Assembly: GCF_000275845.1 (NCBI RefSeq)
Contig: NW_006766885.1
Location: forward strand, 1,660,305-1,724,304
Direction of reading: 5' to 3'
Origin: Dichomitus squalens LYAD-421 SS1
Lineage: Eukaryota; Basidiomycota; Agaricomycetes; Polyporales; Polyporaceae
Length of the DNA: 64,000 nucleotides
A program made the position numbers and the translations under genes. Under the pieces are notes generated by a model that ran no database searches, had not been told where the DNA came from, and saw only the letters and a list, made by a program, of their open reading frames with translations. Positions 1 to 10,984 of the stretch are shown here, one piece after another. Position 1 is the stretch's first letter. Each line of letters begins with the position of its first letter.

Positions 1-1736
1 CTCGAAGCAGTGGGGCGCGGCACGCTCTTTACGCTCGCCGCCTCGCTCGCCTCCTGGCCTCCGTCCAGATCCACTATCCGCTTGTTCTTCTTCCTGCGCC
101 CGCGTGCATGCCCTGCGGCAGGGTGGGGAAAAGCTGGATGTGATGGGTGCGATGCTGGTGAAGAATTGGGGGAGGCGTGGAGGGGACTGCCTTGCGCGTG
201 CGCAACCCCATTAGTCTTTGACGGACTTCCGACAGCCACAACAGGTGGGGAGTACGCGACGGATGGAGGCCGCGTGGAGGTCATCTGCTCGGGCGGGGGC
301 GAAGTGAGATGGCGTTTCTCGTAGAAGCCTGGAGCCGAGCCGTCGAGGAGGACGCTCTTCTTCTCCTTCCAAAAGAAGTCAAAGCAGCGTATCCGATAGT
401 CTTCTTCGATCTCCACAAGCGGATTGCCCTCCACGGACACCTCCGAGATATTAGGAAGAGTGGCAAGCCGACCGACTTCCGCGCTCTCCTCGATGAGATT
501 GTGCCGGAGGTCCACGCGCTCAAGAGCATACAGTCGCTCGAGCCCACATATAGACTCAAGGCGGTTGTTGGATAGGTTGAGCGTCACGACACCACCCAGG
601 TTGGTGTAGATGCCCAAGACAGAGTCGATCATGTTGTCGGAAAGATTGAGGCAGATGAGGTTGTATAGAGCTGATAGACCGGCAGGGACGGAGACGAGTA
701 GGTTGGAAGATAGATCGAGATGTGTCACAGACGTGAGATAAGATAGGAAAGAAGTCGGAAGGAATGTGAGGGAGTTGTCGGCGAGAGAAAGGTGTCGCAA
801 GAGAGACCAGGCGGACGAAGGGAGTTCTGAGGAGAGTGGCTTGGGCGTATCTAGAGTAGGGGACTCTGCATCCGCATCCGCATCCTCGCCCTCAGCATCC
901 TCAGGTACGGACTCGGGAAGCTGCGTGCTATGGAACGATGACTGGCGGGAGACACCGCGGGATAGTTTCCTCGATTTGAGAGAGCTCACCCGGCCTTCTC
1001 GTCTCGCCTGGTCATCCTTCACAGCACCGATAAAGATGTCAGAAACGTCCTCCAGCCCACTCCTTGTCACCGTTAGACTTCGCAAACTGCTCGCTAACTT
1101 ATCCCAGCCGAGTATTGTCCGCGGATCGATGTCGATGCACTGTAGCGTCTGCAGGTTCTTGAACGCTTCGAATGGTAGCGCGTTCTCAATTGGCGAGTCC
1201 TTCGCAAGCTCAGCGATGAGCCTCGGCTCGGGTGCGTGGAGAGAAAGGGCGGGAATGACGTTGAAGCTCCTGTAGATATACCTGAGCTCTGCGTCAACGG
1301 TAGGTGGAGGCGGTCTACCAAACCAGCCAGCACCAAGTGATAAGCGAGAGACGGCGGAAAGAGATGAGCGCAGGGACACGAAGGAAAGGGCATCCGACTT
1401 GTCTCCATTCGTGGGGAGTGAGATGTAGTTCATAGGACGCGAGGGGCTATCGACCTTGATATCGAGAGAGCCGACTTGGTAGCCCAAGGCCTCCATACGC
1501 ATGAGGAGGTAGAAGAGGTGATGGAAATCGAACGCGAGCACGACGGGCTTCGCGTTCGCCACGGCATTAGGATTGGAGGCGAACCAGCCTAGGGGGTTAA
1601 GGACGGAGACCTCGGATGGCTTGGAGACCTTTGATGGTCGTCTCCGGAGAGGGGCCGCCGCTGCAAGTCCGGCTTCATGCGTGCGGATGTATTCCGCTAT
1701 GCGTCGTATGTACTCGTCTCCTGGCTCGGGCTCCAT
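1..1736 (-). CDS. Leucine-rich-repeat protein, C-terminus beyond window
   Basis: A single open reading frame of about 578 codons runs on the minus strand from the ATG at 1736 (context GACCATGG) off the left edge of the window. Roughly residues 55-330 form an N-terminal region I do not recognise. It is followed by a Ser/Asp/Glu-rich linker and then at least five leucine-rich repeats of the LxxLxLxxNxL type (for example LRHLSLADNSLTFLP and VTLNLSNNRLESI) ending in a cap with the pattern EVSVEGNPL. After the repeats come a short basic stretch and a Pro/Ser-rich tail. LRR proteins of this layout act as protein-protein scaffolds. The partner and location cannot be read from the sequence. No intron is visible in the part present. 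The stop codon lies outside the window. Confidence 0.8.
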   Translation of the reverse strand, partial: MEPEPGDEYIRRIAEYIRTHEAGLAAAAPLRRRPSKVSKPSEVSVLNPLGWFASNPNAVANAKPVVLAFDFHHLFYLLMRMEALGYQVGSLDIKVDSPSRPMNYISLPTNGDKSDALSFVSLRSSLSAVSRLSLGAGWFGRPPPPTVDAELRYIYRSFNVIPALSLHAPEPRLIAELAKDSPIENALPFEAFKNLQTLQCIDIDPRTILGWDKLASSLRSLTVTRSGLEDVSDIFIGAVKDDQARREGRVSSLKSRKLSRGVSRQSSFHSTQLPESVPEDAEGEDADADAESPTLDTPKPLSSELPSSAWSLLRHLSLADNSLTFLPTSFLSYLTSVTHLDLSSNLLVSVPAGLSALYNLICLNLSDNMIDSVLGIYTNLGGVVTLNLSNNRLESICGLERLYALERVDLRHNLIEESAEVGRLATLPNISEVSVEGNPLVEIEEDYRIRCFDFFWKEKKSVLLDGSAPGFYEKRHLTSPPPEQMTSTRPPSVAYSPPVVAVGSPSKTNGVAHAQGSPLHASPNSSPASHPSHPAFPHPAAGHARGRRKKNKRIVDLDGGQEASEAASVKSVPRPTAS

Positions 1737-2176
1737 GGTCGTCAAGAAAGATGGAAAGGTAGGGATACGGGGGCAAAGGCGTGCAACGTGAAATCCAGGT
1801 CGAGTGTGGGCTGAGTTCGCTAATTAAGGGTGCATGGAATGACGCGCCGGAGTCGACCCCGAACACCGAGCTACACAACGTGGATGACGAGCCGTTAATG
1901 CTAGCTTGGCTCGCTAATGAGATGCGTGCATACCTGCAGAAGACGGACACGAGCAATCAGCGGTGGCGAGCACGCGGAAGGACAACGTGCAGCAATGCAA
2001 GGTGTAGTGGCCGTTGGGAGCAAGTGTGCTGCGCCGAGCTTGCTCCGGGCGCGCCGTCCCCCAAAGCGGGCAGAGGTAGAGCACGTATCACGTGCCTGGG
2101 ACGCGTCAGTGCACCTCCACTCACAGTACTAGGGCGCCTAGCACGCCTTTCTCCCGACTCTCATCTCTCCACAGCC
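1737..2176. other. Divergent intergenic region, LRR gene / RAD23
   Basis: This 440-base gap separates two genes transcribed away from each other, so it should hold both promoters. I see no clear TATA box. Short reading frames here have no recognisable motifs and I treat them as noise. Confidence 0.5.
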
Positions 2177-3670
2177 ATGAAAATCACCGTTAAGACACTA
2201 CAGCAGAAGGTCTTCCAGGTATGCAGACACGTCGCGCGCTTTGGCGTTCAAAGTAGACTCTCATGGATTTGACTAGATCGATGCGGAAGGCTCAGATACT
2301 GTAGGCGATTTGAAGAGGAAGATTCAGGAGACCCAGGGCCATGCACTCGAAAGTCAGAAATTGATCTACTCTGGTAAGTTGCCCTCAGCGATGCAGGACG
2401 CTCTCATCTGAGTCGGGGATAGGCAAGGTGCTGCCTGACTCCAAGACGGTGGAATCATGTGAGATCAAGGAGAAGGATTTCTTGGTGCTCATGGTCTCAA
2501 AGGTGTGTCTTCACTTCATAATTGGCATCGTGTCCTCCCTCGAACCCATTGTCTTCCTCTAGCCAAAGCCGGCTCCCTCTAATGCCCCACCGGTCACAAG
2601 CGGTGCTCCTGTCGCTGCCGCACCACCCGCTGCTGCCGCCCCTGCGCCTGTTCCCCAAGCCACCTCGTCTGCTACTGCCCTTGCCCCTGCCCCTGCTGCC
2701 CCTCAGCCACCGAACGCGCCTATCCTCACTCCTGCTCAGGCTGCACCTATCGAGGGTGCCGCGCCCGTCCCTGCCGGAGATGGCTCCTTCCTAACAGGAG
2801 AGGCACTCCAGTCAACCGTTAACAATATGATCGAAATGGGATTCGAGCGCGAGCAAGTCATGCGTGCGCTTCGCGCGAGTTTCAACAACCCCGAGCGTGC
2901 AGTCGAATACCTTTTCAACGTATGATTGCTTTAACTCATAATCACGCAAAGTATCTCGTGCTGACAAATCGGGTCGGAATGCAGGGCATTCCCGCACATC
3001 TCGAGCACATGGCCTCAGCGGCCCCCGCGGCCCCCGCACTGCCCGCCGCACAGGGCCAGCCGTCCGTCGCGACCCCAGCCCAGCCCGCGCAACCCGTAGC
3101 CCAGCAGCCAGCCCAGCAGCCGGCCGCTCAGCCCCAAAACCTCTTCCAGCTCGCCCAGCAGCAACAGCAGCAGGCGGCACACCCTGGAGTAGGGGCCGGT
3201 CTTGGCGGTGCAGGCGGTGGGGGCTCCCTCGCGGACCACCCGCAAATTCAGCACCTCCGCCAGCTGATGCAGCAGAATCCCCAGCTCGCGCAGCCGATCA
3301 TTCAGGAGCTTGCCGCGCAGAATCCGGGGCTCGCGCAGGTGCTTGGGCAGAACCCCGAGATGCTCGCGCAGCTGCTCAGTGGGGCGCTTGCGGGCGAGGG
3401 CGACGAAGGTGGCGATATCCCTCCTGGGGCGCAGGTCGTGCACGTCACTGAGGAGGAGCGCGCGGCGATCGAACGCGTACGTTATAATCGAGCTCTTGTC
3501 TTTTGGTTTGCGGTGCGTGACTGATGATCGTTTTTGCTTGGATGTAGTTGGAGGCACTTGGTTTCCCCAGGCAAGCCGTGATCGAGGCGTACTTTGCGTG
3601 TGACAAGAACGAAGAGCTCGCGGCGAATTACCTGTTCGATGGCGCATTCGATGACCAGGGAGAGCCGTAA
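2177..3670 (+). CDS. RAD23: UV excision repair / proteasome shuttle protein Rad23
   Basis: Six exons: 2177-2218, 2277-2373, 2423-2502, 2563-2919, 2985-3476 and 3548-3670. They sum to 396 residues with every phase consistent. Residues 1-73 form a ubiquitin-like domain beginning [14 protein letters not shown] long Ala/Pro linker follows, then UBA1 at about 150-192 ([18 protein letters not shown]). A Gln/Ala linker leads to the XPC/Rad4-binding domain at about 265-320, with the repeated asparagine-proline pattern [22 protein letters not shown]2 fills the last exon ([18 protein letters not shown]). This is the complete Rad23 order. Rad23 binds Rad4/XPC in nucleotide excision repair and carries ubiquitylated proteins to the proteasome through the UbL domain. 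The domain order and the family function are well established. Nothing odd is seen apart from the unusually Ala/Pro/Gln-rich linkers. Confidence 0.96.
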
Positions 3671-4061
3671 GCGTTCTGTTACGTTCCGGGCCAGTTCGCG
3701 ATGTACGAGCGAGGATTATACAGACGACTATGTAGCTATTTCCTGTGTATCATTGCATCTCAAGGCATCACTTCCATAACCGTTACTCGATTGCGACACT
3801 GCCGGCGCAATGGAAGACGGGGGCGCCACGACCGTCATCTAGACCAGTCGTTCGCCGCATTGATCCTGAACACTACCGGTAGGGTTCCCTCCTACGTTGA
3901 AGGACCGAAGGGTATTCGTACATACATCGTGCAATGTCATAGTGCGAGTCGTACGCTACGTTGCGCCGCGTGCATGGCGCGTTAGCGGAGTATACAGACA
4001 TGGTACATGCAGCCAAGTAGCTTCTTGGTCTCTGTCGCAACCTCTGAGACTTGGAATGGTA
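3671..4061. other. Convergent intergenic region
   Basis: This 390-base stretch lies between the RAD23 stop and the stop of the minus-strand HNH gene. It presumably holds the two 3' ends. No gene is seen. Confidence 0.5.
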
Positions 4062-5469
4062 TCATGCGTCTGCTACCGTAAGCGATCTGTAGATTGCGAT
4101 GTTGATTAAGTTGGCAGAGCTTCCATCCTCAGCAAGGAGCGTTATATCTTCGAGGTCCGTTAGTACGTCCGTGAGTTCTTCCGCGCGCGCCGACGCCCAA
4201 ACCAGCTGGCAAATCGCAGCATGTAGCGCCAGATACATCGGGTTCGGAAGCGGGGCGTCCGTCGAGGTGAAGAGCTTCACGGTCTTGGGCAGACCGAGAC
4301 GCGGGGCGACCTTCCCCCAGGTGAGGACCTTGTACGTGTTGGCTGCGTCCGGAACGGGTTCCAGCGCGACCTGGAGCTCCGTGAAATATCGGTGGAGGCT
4401 GTCGAGACAGGATGAGACGTTCAGCGATCGGTCATCGGCACGGAATTAGGGTCACGAGAGAGCGTAACAGGTCGAACTATAGGAGGCGAGGCTCTAGACT
4501 CACGTCGCAGAAAGAGTTATGACGTTGTCGAGTGAGTTGATCCCGTTGTGCATGAGCTTGGCAAGGCTGATGCCCCCAAAGCACTCCAGCGCGCACCAGA
4601 TGGAGGGGATGTGGGCGGCGGACGCGGAGTCGCAGCCCGAAGAGTAGCCAACGCTGTTGCGGAGGGAGAAGGGGATGATGTGCGCTACGCGTGTAACTTC
4701 ATACCCTGTCCCGGTGAGCGATCCTGGTCTATGGGGGTGAGACAGATACGTTAGTATTCTCTGCTAGAGTGATTGAGGGTGGCAAAGAGAGCGGAAGACA
4801 AGTCGTACTCATATACAATCGACCCGCGAATGAGTAATGGTTATCTCACCGTGGTTCGTACTGATGCGTGCAGGGAATAATGCAAGGATACAATCCCTCA
4901 TAGACAAAGTACTGACCCATTTGCGACAGTCTCTGGGTCGACTTTCCCTGTAACGACGCATCTGTAGCGATCTCGTTCGAGTGTCTACCACATCTTCTCC
5001 GTGAGTCCTGAGACAAAGATGAATATTTTGTGAGACTGAACGTACGGCCTTTATAACCCCTTGCAGAGCATTGACTGCCTCCATCCCGGGTGAGTGTGAA
5101 GCGTCCGCGGAGGCGATGCCGCTGTGAGACATCCTGCTTCGAGGCTGGGGTGTCCTGCCTCCCGAGACGCGCACTGCAGATTAATGTGAGCTACGTATGC
5201 TTTTTGAGAGGGAGGCACCACGAACCAGGGACAATGATATTGCGCCAGAAAAAGTCGGCCAGCTGGGCGAAATGGCAGCTGTCCAGTCTCCTGGCCTCCT
5301 TGTACGCATCCCCGCAATGGATGATTTTGCTAGCCACATTCACTCTACCTTCCTCATTGGGGGCACATCGGAGGACAGCCAGGAGAAGATCCTGGTCACG
5401 CTTCGAAGCGTGCTGGCGCACTGCGAGTGCTGCACGATTAGTGAGTGTGTCAGAGATCTCGGAAGGCAT
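4062..5469 (-). CDS. HNH-endonuclease-like protein (Agaricomycete family)
   Basis: Five exons on the minus strand: 5469-5226, 5173-5046, 4984-4917, 4728-4504 and 4398-4062, giving 333 residues. The order matches the lineage-expanded mushroom HNH family. It has a helical N-terminus containing CAPNEEGRVNVASKII and then the motif VRVSGGRTPQP. The core follows with DRYRCVVTG, a treble-clef-like start, and RVAHIIPFS carrying the HNH histidine. The end is LPNPMYLALHAAICQLVW followed by LAEDGSSANL. A TAG that looks like a stop in the core is better read as the end of an intron (5045-4985). Removing it restores the conserved sequence before DRYRC. The family is large and mostly uncharacterised, so nuclease activity is inferred. 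The start is the first ATG after an in-frame stop; an upstream exon cannot be excluded. Confidence 0.82.
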
Positions 5470-6029
5470 GTCGGCCTTGATAGACTCGCCGTCAATGGAG
5501 CTCGAGATGTGTTAAATATCAGTCAGAGCCGAGGTCCGGGGGCATAACTCTCACGGGACCTAACATTCGTGCTCTTGTTGAAGTGATCGAATGATCGCAG
5601 ACCTTGGAATGGAGAAGCGTGCGCTTACTTACTCCTAGCTAAGTGGCGGTGTGTGGCAGCCTAGAACCTAGCGGTAGGCGTTGCGTCGGGGGTTATGATG
5701 CTCAGCCATCGTAATAGGACAGTCCGTCGGCTGAACTCGGTTGCCTTTATTCCAGACGTTTATGGAGCTGTTCGTATTGCCTGGGTCCCATACGACGATA
5801 GTCCGACGGAGAGCCAATGGTCGGTCGTCTCAATGAAGGTGTCTCTCAGGTGGGAAGCAAAATACTCATTTGTGGATGCTTAAGCATCGTCTTGCAGATT
5901 GGTTCTAGCTCTTACTGTGAAGCGCCGGTAACAGTTCGCAGGCGATACGGCAGTTGGTGAGCAAAGTGGAGCAGAGTGGTATTTCATGAAGTGGAAAAGA
6001 GGTGACCTGCACGGGATGTAGATGATCAT
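5470..6029. other. Intergenic region
   Basis: This 560-base stretch lies between the HNH start and the stop of the next minus-strand gene. It presumably contains the HNH promoter. No coding sequence or repeat is recognised. Confidence 0.45.
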
Positions 6030-8308
6030 TCAGTGTGCATCGAGCGTAGTCCGAAGAGACTGGACCTCGTCCTTCAATTCCTCAATTTTCACCTTCCTCT
6101 CGGCCACCTGCTTCTCGAGGGCCGAACATGCAGCTTCTGACACTGCAACGACACGGTCGTCCATTGTCTGTGTCAGAGTAGTCTGGGCGAAACGACAAGG
6201 GTTAGCAGGTCCGTTATATGCTCGCAAGCACCCGTCGCAGACTGACCTTCAAGTCCCTCTCAAGTCCCTCGCCAACACGATCCCAATCCTTCCACCACCG
6301 CCTCTTTGCCTTCTCCCATCGTCCAACGGCCCATCGTACACCCACAGCGGTACCTAGCATCCCCACCCCCAGCGCGGTTTCTGTGCTCATGCCAACGTCG
6401 ACCATTCCCCCGAACATCTGGAGCTCCGTCGCCCATCCCGCCCATGCGACCCCAAGGCCGCTGAGAATGCTGCCGCTCATACCGACGACGGCGCGCTGCG
6501 CCGACACGTGCAGGCGTTCGGTGGGGAAGCCGAGTTGACTTTGGCGGGCGTGGAGAGGGGAGGTGAGCGCTGTCGCGGTAACAGCGTAAGATGGAGTCGC
6601 GGCGATGCGCGCGAGGGTGTTGTGCAGGACAGGGGAGTGGTAGGGCGAGTTGACAGGGAAGGAGCGCGCGAGGGCATTCGCAGAGTCCGTGAAGGTGGTT
6701 TGTAGCGATGCCAAACGGCCTGCGTGGAACACGAGCTGTTGTATTAAGATCAGCGGAGAGAGTACACAAATACGACGCAGGAAGACATACCTTTCGTTCC
6801 AGATCTCTGCACCAGGCGCGGTCGACAGCGGCAATTACGACCTCGCGCACGTCGTCGACCCTCCAGAAGAGCTTGTACCACTGTAGTGCATCCATCGTGG
6901 GCTTTATGCTCCGCTTCGCCTGGGCGACCGCCTTTGCGATCTCGTCACCATCCTGGCCCCCTGCGCCGAACACTTCTAGATGCGCCTTGGCTTTCGCCTC
7001 CTCCATCTGCCCCCGTAGCTCGCTCGTCGCCGTCAGGGCTGCGTTGGCCTCAAGCTCGGCTTTGTGGAGTACAGCTTGAGCGGTTGCAAGAGCGTCCTTG
7101 ATGAGGGCGCGGCCAGTTTGTGCGTGGATAGCAGTAACCTGTGCGGAGGCAGACGTGCCTGAAACACTCGAAAGGATATCCTTCACGGCGTTTGTGATGC
7201 TAGCTACATTAGAACCTGAGACATCGTCTTGATACCGTTGTACGGACAGAGGGGACGCGATGCCGTCAGCGAGAACTTGCAACCCGTGAAGTGCTCGAGA
7301 AGGGTCTACGAATATGACGTGCAAGTTTTCTTGCGAGCTGAGCGGGCTCACCCGGGAATGTTGGGCAGCCGTAGCGGGGTACGCCGGAGAAGGTGAGAGC
7401 ACAGCAAGAATTGCGTTTTCACGTGAGAGGGGAAGAGGAGGGTCCGAAGAGACAGGGAGGATGGATGCTAGAGGAGTCGACACGGGATCGCACAGGATGA
7501 TGGGTACATCAGCCGTGAACAATAGTTTTGCACTTTCCGTGTCGGATGAGGGGGAAGGCACAGAATGCTTGAATTCCGTGATCTCTATTGGAACGTTGAA
7601 CTGTTGGAGCCATGAAGATTGGACGATTATGACGTCCTCGTCCAGAGAAGGAGAGGTGCCGTATCTGGCGTAAGGAGATGAACGTTGAGCAGAATAACTA
7701 CAGACCTTGAGGACGTACTGGATTTTGACCATTCGGTTGCTCTCGGACTGTGCGCTCCATCGCGAGCGCAGGATAGCCCTCTGCTCGTCCGACACGAACG
7801 GGTCTTCTAGGATAGCAATAACCAGCTCGTTCGCACTAGACCTCCTGTCGACGCCATACACTACACAGTTGATATGAGCACTTACGCTAGCGATCTCCCA
7901 GTGGCTCTGGAATCATCATATAGTGAAGCACGCACCGACGACCCTCACCCTATCCTTTTCCCGCTTCTCCGGCGCAAGCGTCAAGTCATCATACACCTTC
8001 CCCAGAACCTCCTCCCAGAAATGTAGCGACTCCCGTAACGACACACCATTTGGACTAGGTCGCGCACTAGGTAGTACACGTGGAAGGAGTGCTGTGGTTT
8101 TGTGTAGGGCGGTCAGCACTTGCGCCCGTTGGTCTTCGTGCTTGCCCGGAGCCGCCGTTGCCGTAGAGGCGCGTCGAACACTGCAGGCTGTCGTTCGACA
8201 CCGGCGCACATTCCTGTGTATGGATTGCCCTAGCCTCGAAGTTGAAGAGCTATGAAGTTGTGCTGAAGAGCGGAGAAGGCCAGAGGACGAGGCCAGACAT
8301 GTCGGCAT
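6030..8308 (-). CDS. Mmc1-like mitochondrial protein
   Basis: Four exons: 8308-7936, 7860-6791, 6735-6247 and 6182-6030, exactly 694 residues. The N-terminus is rich in Ser, Arg and Ala with no acidic residue for about 50 positions, as in a mitochondrial presequence. The middle includes VYGVDRRSSANELVIAILEDPF at the first splice junction and a region rich in acidic and Ser residues. A basic helical region (MDALQWYKLFWRVDDVREVV) leads to a C-terminal part with Gly/Ala-rich hydrophobic segments around GMSGSILSGLGVAWAGWA and MLGTAVGVRWAVG that look like membrane spans. The last exon is a coiled coil (EKQVAERKVKIEELKDEV). The layout resembles fungal proteins annotated with an Mmc1 C-terminal domain. 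That name is from memory and the biochemical role is unknown. Only 199 bases separate it from the VanZ gene. Confidence 0.72.
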
Positions 8309-8507
8309 GGATGAAAGTCGCGATCATAGCGAGACGCGCCCGATGACACGACTCACTTGCAGGCTCCTCCTGGACACCCATGCGTGTTCCCCTTGCTCAA
8401 CCTCGCAAAACATCGCAACTTCGTAGATGTTATAACGCCTATGATATAGTCCATCCCAAAAAATACCGATACACATTACACGCGCAGTATAATATACTAC
8501 TGTACGG

Positions 8508-9637
8508 TCACTCGCCAGTGACTACAATCTTTGGCGGGGGCGGTGGAGGCGGGCCTGCTCGGCCCTGCGGTGTGCGATCGTCCTCCTCGTCGCTCTCCTC
8601 CCCTATATCAAACAAGTCCTCCCGTTCATCCCACACGTCTGAGAGCCTTGTCGCTTTGGCAACGGATGAGCGGTTCGGAGTGGTGGGTTTGGTGGCCGAC
8701 GCGGGGGTGTTCGGCTGGTTGTGGAGGGGCAGGAGTTGCGTTCCTGAGGCATCGTCGTCTTCCTCGTCGTCTGAAGGGATAGAATCGGTATCAAGTGGAC
8801 GGTATAGACGGTGGATCTGTCAGCGTAGAGATGTAAGCAGATGGTCCGAACCGGGCTATGACGGATACTCGGCGTACTTCGCGTCTATGCCTGTAGTACC
8901 GCTCGAGGTGATAGGCGATGTATAGCCCCAGCGTTGAGCCCAGCAGGTTAGCCTAATAACACGTTGTGTGAAAGGGGAACGGGAGAACTGTGGTATATCG
9001 GCCGACGACTTACCGCAACATCGCCGACCTGGAACTCTTTGTACTGCAATGCAGTTTAGCGTTTCATCACGCGCAACATACAGGGAAAGCAACGTACCGG
9101 GAGCATGGACTGGACGAACTCACTGACGATGCCCCCAAGGAAGAAGCATACCACGCCGGTGAATATTAGGGGCGCACTGCGCCAGAACCATATACGTCTT
9201 GCATCTCTGAATGCATACGGAAGGATTGTTGAAGAATCCAGAGACTCAGAAGTCTAGCGACTTACTCTTCGACATCGAAGATGAAGTAGAAGACGCCGGT
9301 AGCAAGGCCCATGCAAAGGAAGTGCAGTAGTTTGTCATTGAGAGGCAGTGAGTGTGAGACGTTGGTGAAGCCAAGGAACGCCAGGCTGAGGAGGACGAGA
9401 CAAGTGAAGACCAAAAACCACTGGCCGCATGACGCCTGGTCAATGTCCGCGCGAGAGTGTAACGCGCTGTGAACGACGTACTGGTCGCAAACGGAGCGGC
9501 AGGTCGTACTTTGGTATTCGGAAGTGATGCGAACGCATGACGGCCTTGTTCACCTTGCGGACCGCTTTACGAGACCGGCGGGCAGTTTGTGTCCAGGTGG
9601 ACTCGTCGGACGAGTTACCATCGGGAAGACCAAGCAT
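8508..9637 (-). CDS. VanZ-family integral membrane protein
   Basis: A minus-strand gene with short introns whose spliced product contains four hydrophobic segments typical of VanZ-like proteins. They are WFLVFTCLVLLSLAFLGF, LLHFLCMGLATGVFYFIF, APLIFTGVVCFFLGGIVSE and ANLLGSTLGLYIAYHL. The signature SEFVQSMLPYKEFQVGDV sits between the last two; in bacterial VanZ the equivalent motif precedes the final helix. The hydrophilic C-terminal tail is acidic (SDDEEDDDASG) and then Pro-rich, ending KIVVTGE. Introns interrupt the frame after RLRP, DVEE, SMLP, GDVA and HRRE. The start is uncertain. The ATG at 9637 gives an extra basic extension, while the in-frame ATG at 9538 would begin MRSHHFRIPKYD. Fungal VanZ-like proteins have no established substrate, and a role in lipid or cell-wall biology is only a guess. 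Confidence 0.8.
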
Positions 9638-9960
9638 AGCTGAAACAACCTTTCAGCATGCACCTAGTGGTGTTATTGCCAGAGAGGCGTGTGCTAGGAG
9701 TGCACAGACGAAACCTAGGAATGATGTAGAGAACGTCAGCGAAAGAGGAGGAGACGGTGGCCACAGGACGGCGGAAGGAGGACTGCTCATCGGCTGTGCC
9801 CCGGCAGCCGTTATGCGCGACCGCTGACGTTATTCTCTAAATAAGTCTAAACGTTGCTCATAATAAACGCGTTATCCGAGGCGTCATTATCCCAGAATTG
9901 CCCGCATAACTTTGGCACAGCTCCCACCGCGACGATGGCGGCTCTCCGACACCCGAGCTC
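9638..9960. other. Divergent promoter region, VanZ / RraA-like
   Basis: This 323-base gap lies between two divergently transcribed genes. A short minus-strand frame upstream of the VanZ start encodes a hydrophobic stretch followed by a stop and is probably 5' leader. No TATA box is obvious. Confidence 0.4.
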
Positions 9961-10810
9961 ATGTCTGCGTGCATCCTCCAAGTCGCCCGCCTGCCTCTGT
10001 TGTCACTCAGGCTGCAGTCGAAACCAGCGCATCTGCTCCGAACCATGTCAATCAGCTCCGGCACGATTCAGTCGACACTCGGCGGATTCTCCACTTGCGA
10101 GATATCCGACGCCCTGATCAAACTAGGCTCGCCGCACGGTGGATACATCCCAGACATAAACATGCTCTCCCCATCCGACCGCAGCGATCGCATCTGCGGG
10201 CCCGCTTACACGGTCCAGATGGTTCTTGGTTCCAACAAAGACGCGCCCAAGCTGTCTGCGCATTTTGTGGACACCGCGTCGGAAGGCTCGGTCATTGTCA
10301 TCAACACGCCAGAACGTTCAGTACCATTTTTGTGCATTGCATTGATTACTAGGCTGAAAGGATGAATCATTTGCATCGCGATGCACAGGTGTGAAGAACG
10401 CGGTGTGGGGCGGCTTGATGACCGCCGGAGCCCAGTCGCGGGGCGCCCTCGGCGTGGTTATCTCTGGTCGATGCAGGGACCTCGCCGAGCACCGCGAAGC
10501 GTCGTTCCCCGTCTTCGCGAGGGGCCACTCTACACTAGGGCAGTCGCCTTTTACTCGCCCATCGGAGGTCAACGTCCCTCTCGTGATCCGTTCCCCGGAC
10601 GTATCTGATCAGGAGTTCCCGCCGGTCCGAGTGGAGCCTGGGGACTGGGTAATTGCGGACGAGGACGGCGTAGTTTGTGTCCCTGCCGAGAAGGCAGAGG
10701 AGGTTATAGGCCTGGCTATGAAGGGAAGAGAAGTCGATGCGCGTTGCCTGGAGGATATCAAAGCGGGGAAGGGTGTCCAGGAAGCCTTCAAGAAGCATCG
10801 CGGAAAGTAG
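9961..10810 (+). CDS. RraA-like / 4-hydroxy-4-methyl-2-oxoglutarate aldolase family protein
   Basis: Two exons, 9961-10315 and 10389-10810, give 258 residues. The conserved core is clear: STCEISDALIKLG near the N-terminus, CGPAYTVQMV, and after the intron NAVWGGLMTAGAQSRGALGV then VISGRCRDLAEH. The Gly-rich loop and the Arg-Asp pair bind substrate and divalent metal in this fold. Later motifs are VEPGDWVIADEDGVVCVP and a helical C-terminus. The class includes metal-dependent HMG/CHA aldolases, which cleave 4-hydroxy-4-methyl-2-oxoglutarate or decarboxylate oxaloacetate, and the bacterial RNase E regulator RraA. Aldolase activity is the likelier role in a fungus. The first about 28 residues before MSISSGT are hydrophobic and basic and could be a mitochondrial presequence. 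Initiation at the ATG of MSISSGT (10045) is the alternative. Confidence 0.9.
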
Positions 10811-10984
10811 ATGCCACTGCTGTATACCCAAACGGAAGGATTTCAGAGTAGTCAGGTAGGCTCCCGAGTTTGAGATGCGTCAGAGTCCGATGCTCACTGC
10901 GTATCCCTACAGTCTACGATAGGCCTGTAGAACGACTGCTTCGTAAGCTATGTCGTCAGGGGAATAGTAGCTGGATAGTTGATG

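Noticed and set aside
3015..3647. 210-codon open frame antisense to RAD23
   Set aside because: It is a shadow of the GC-rich, repetitive RAD23 coding sequence and has no motif of its own.
4975..4990. HNH gene as a pseudogene because of an in-frame TAG
   Set aside because: The TAG is the end of a well-formed intron; splicing there restores the family motif in frame.
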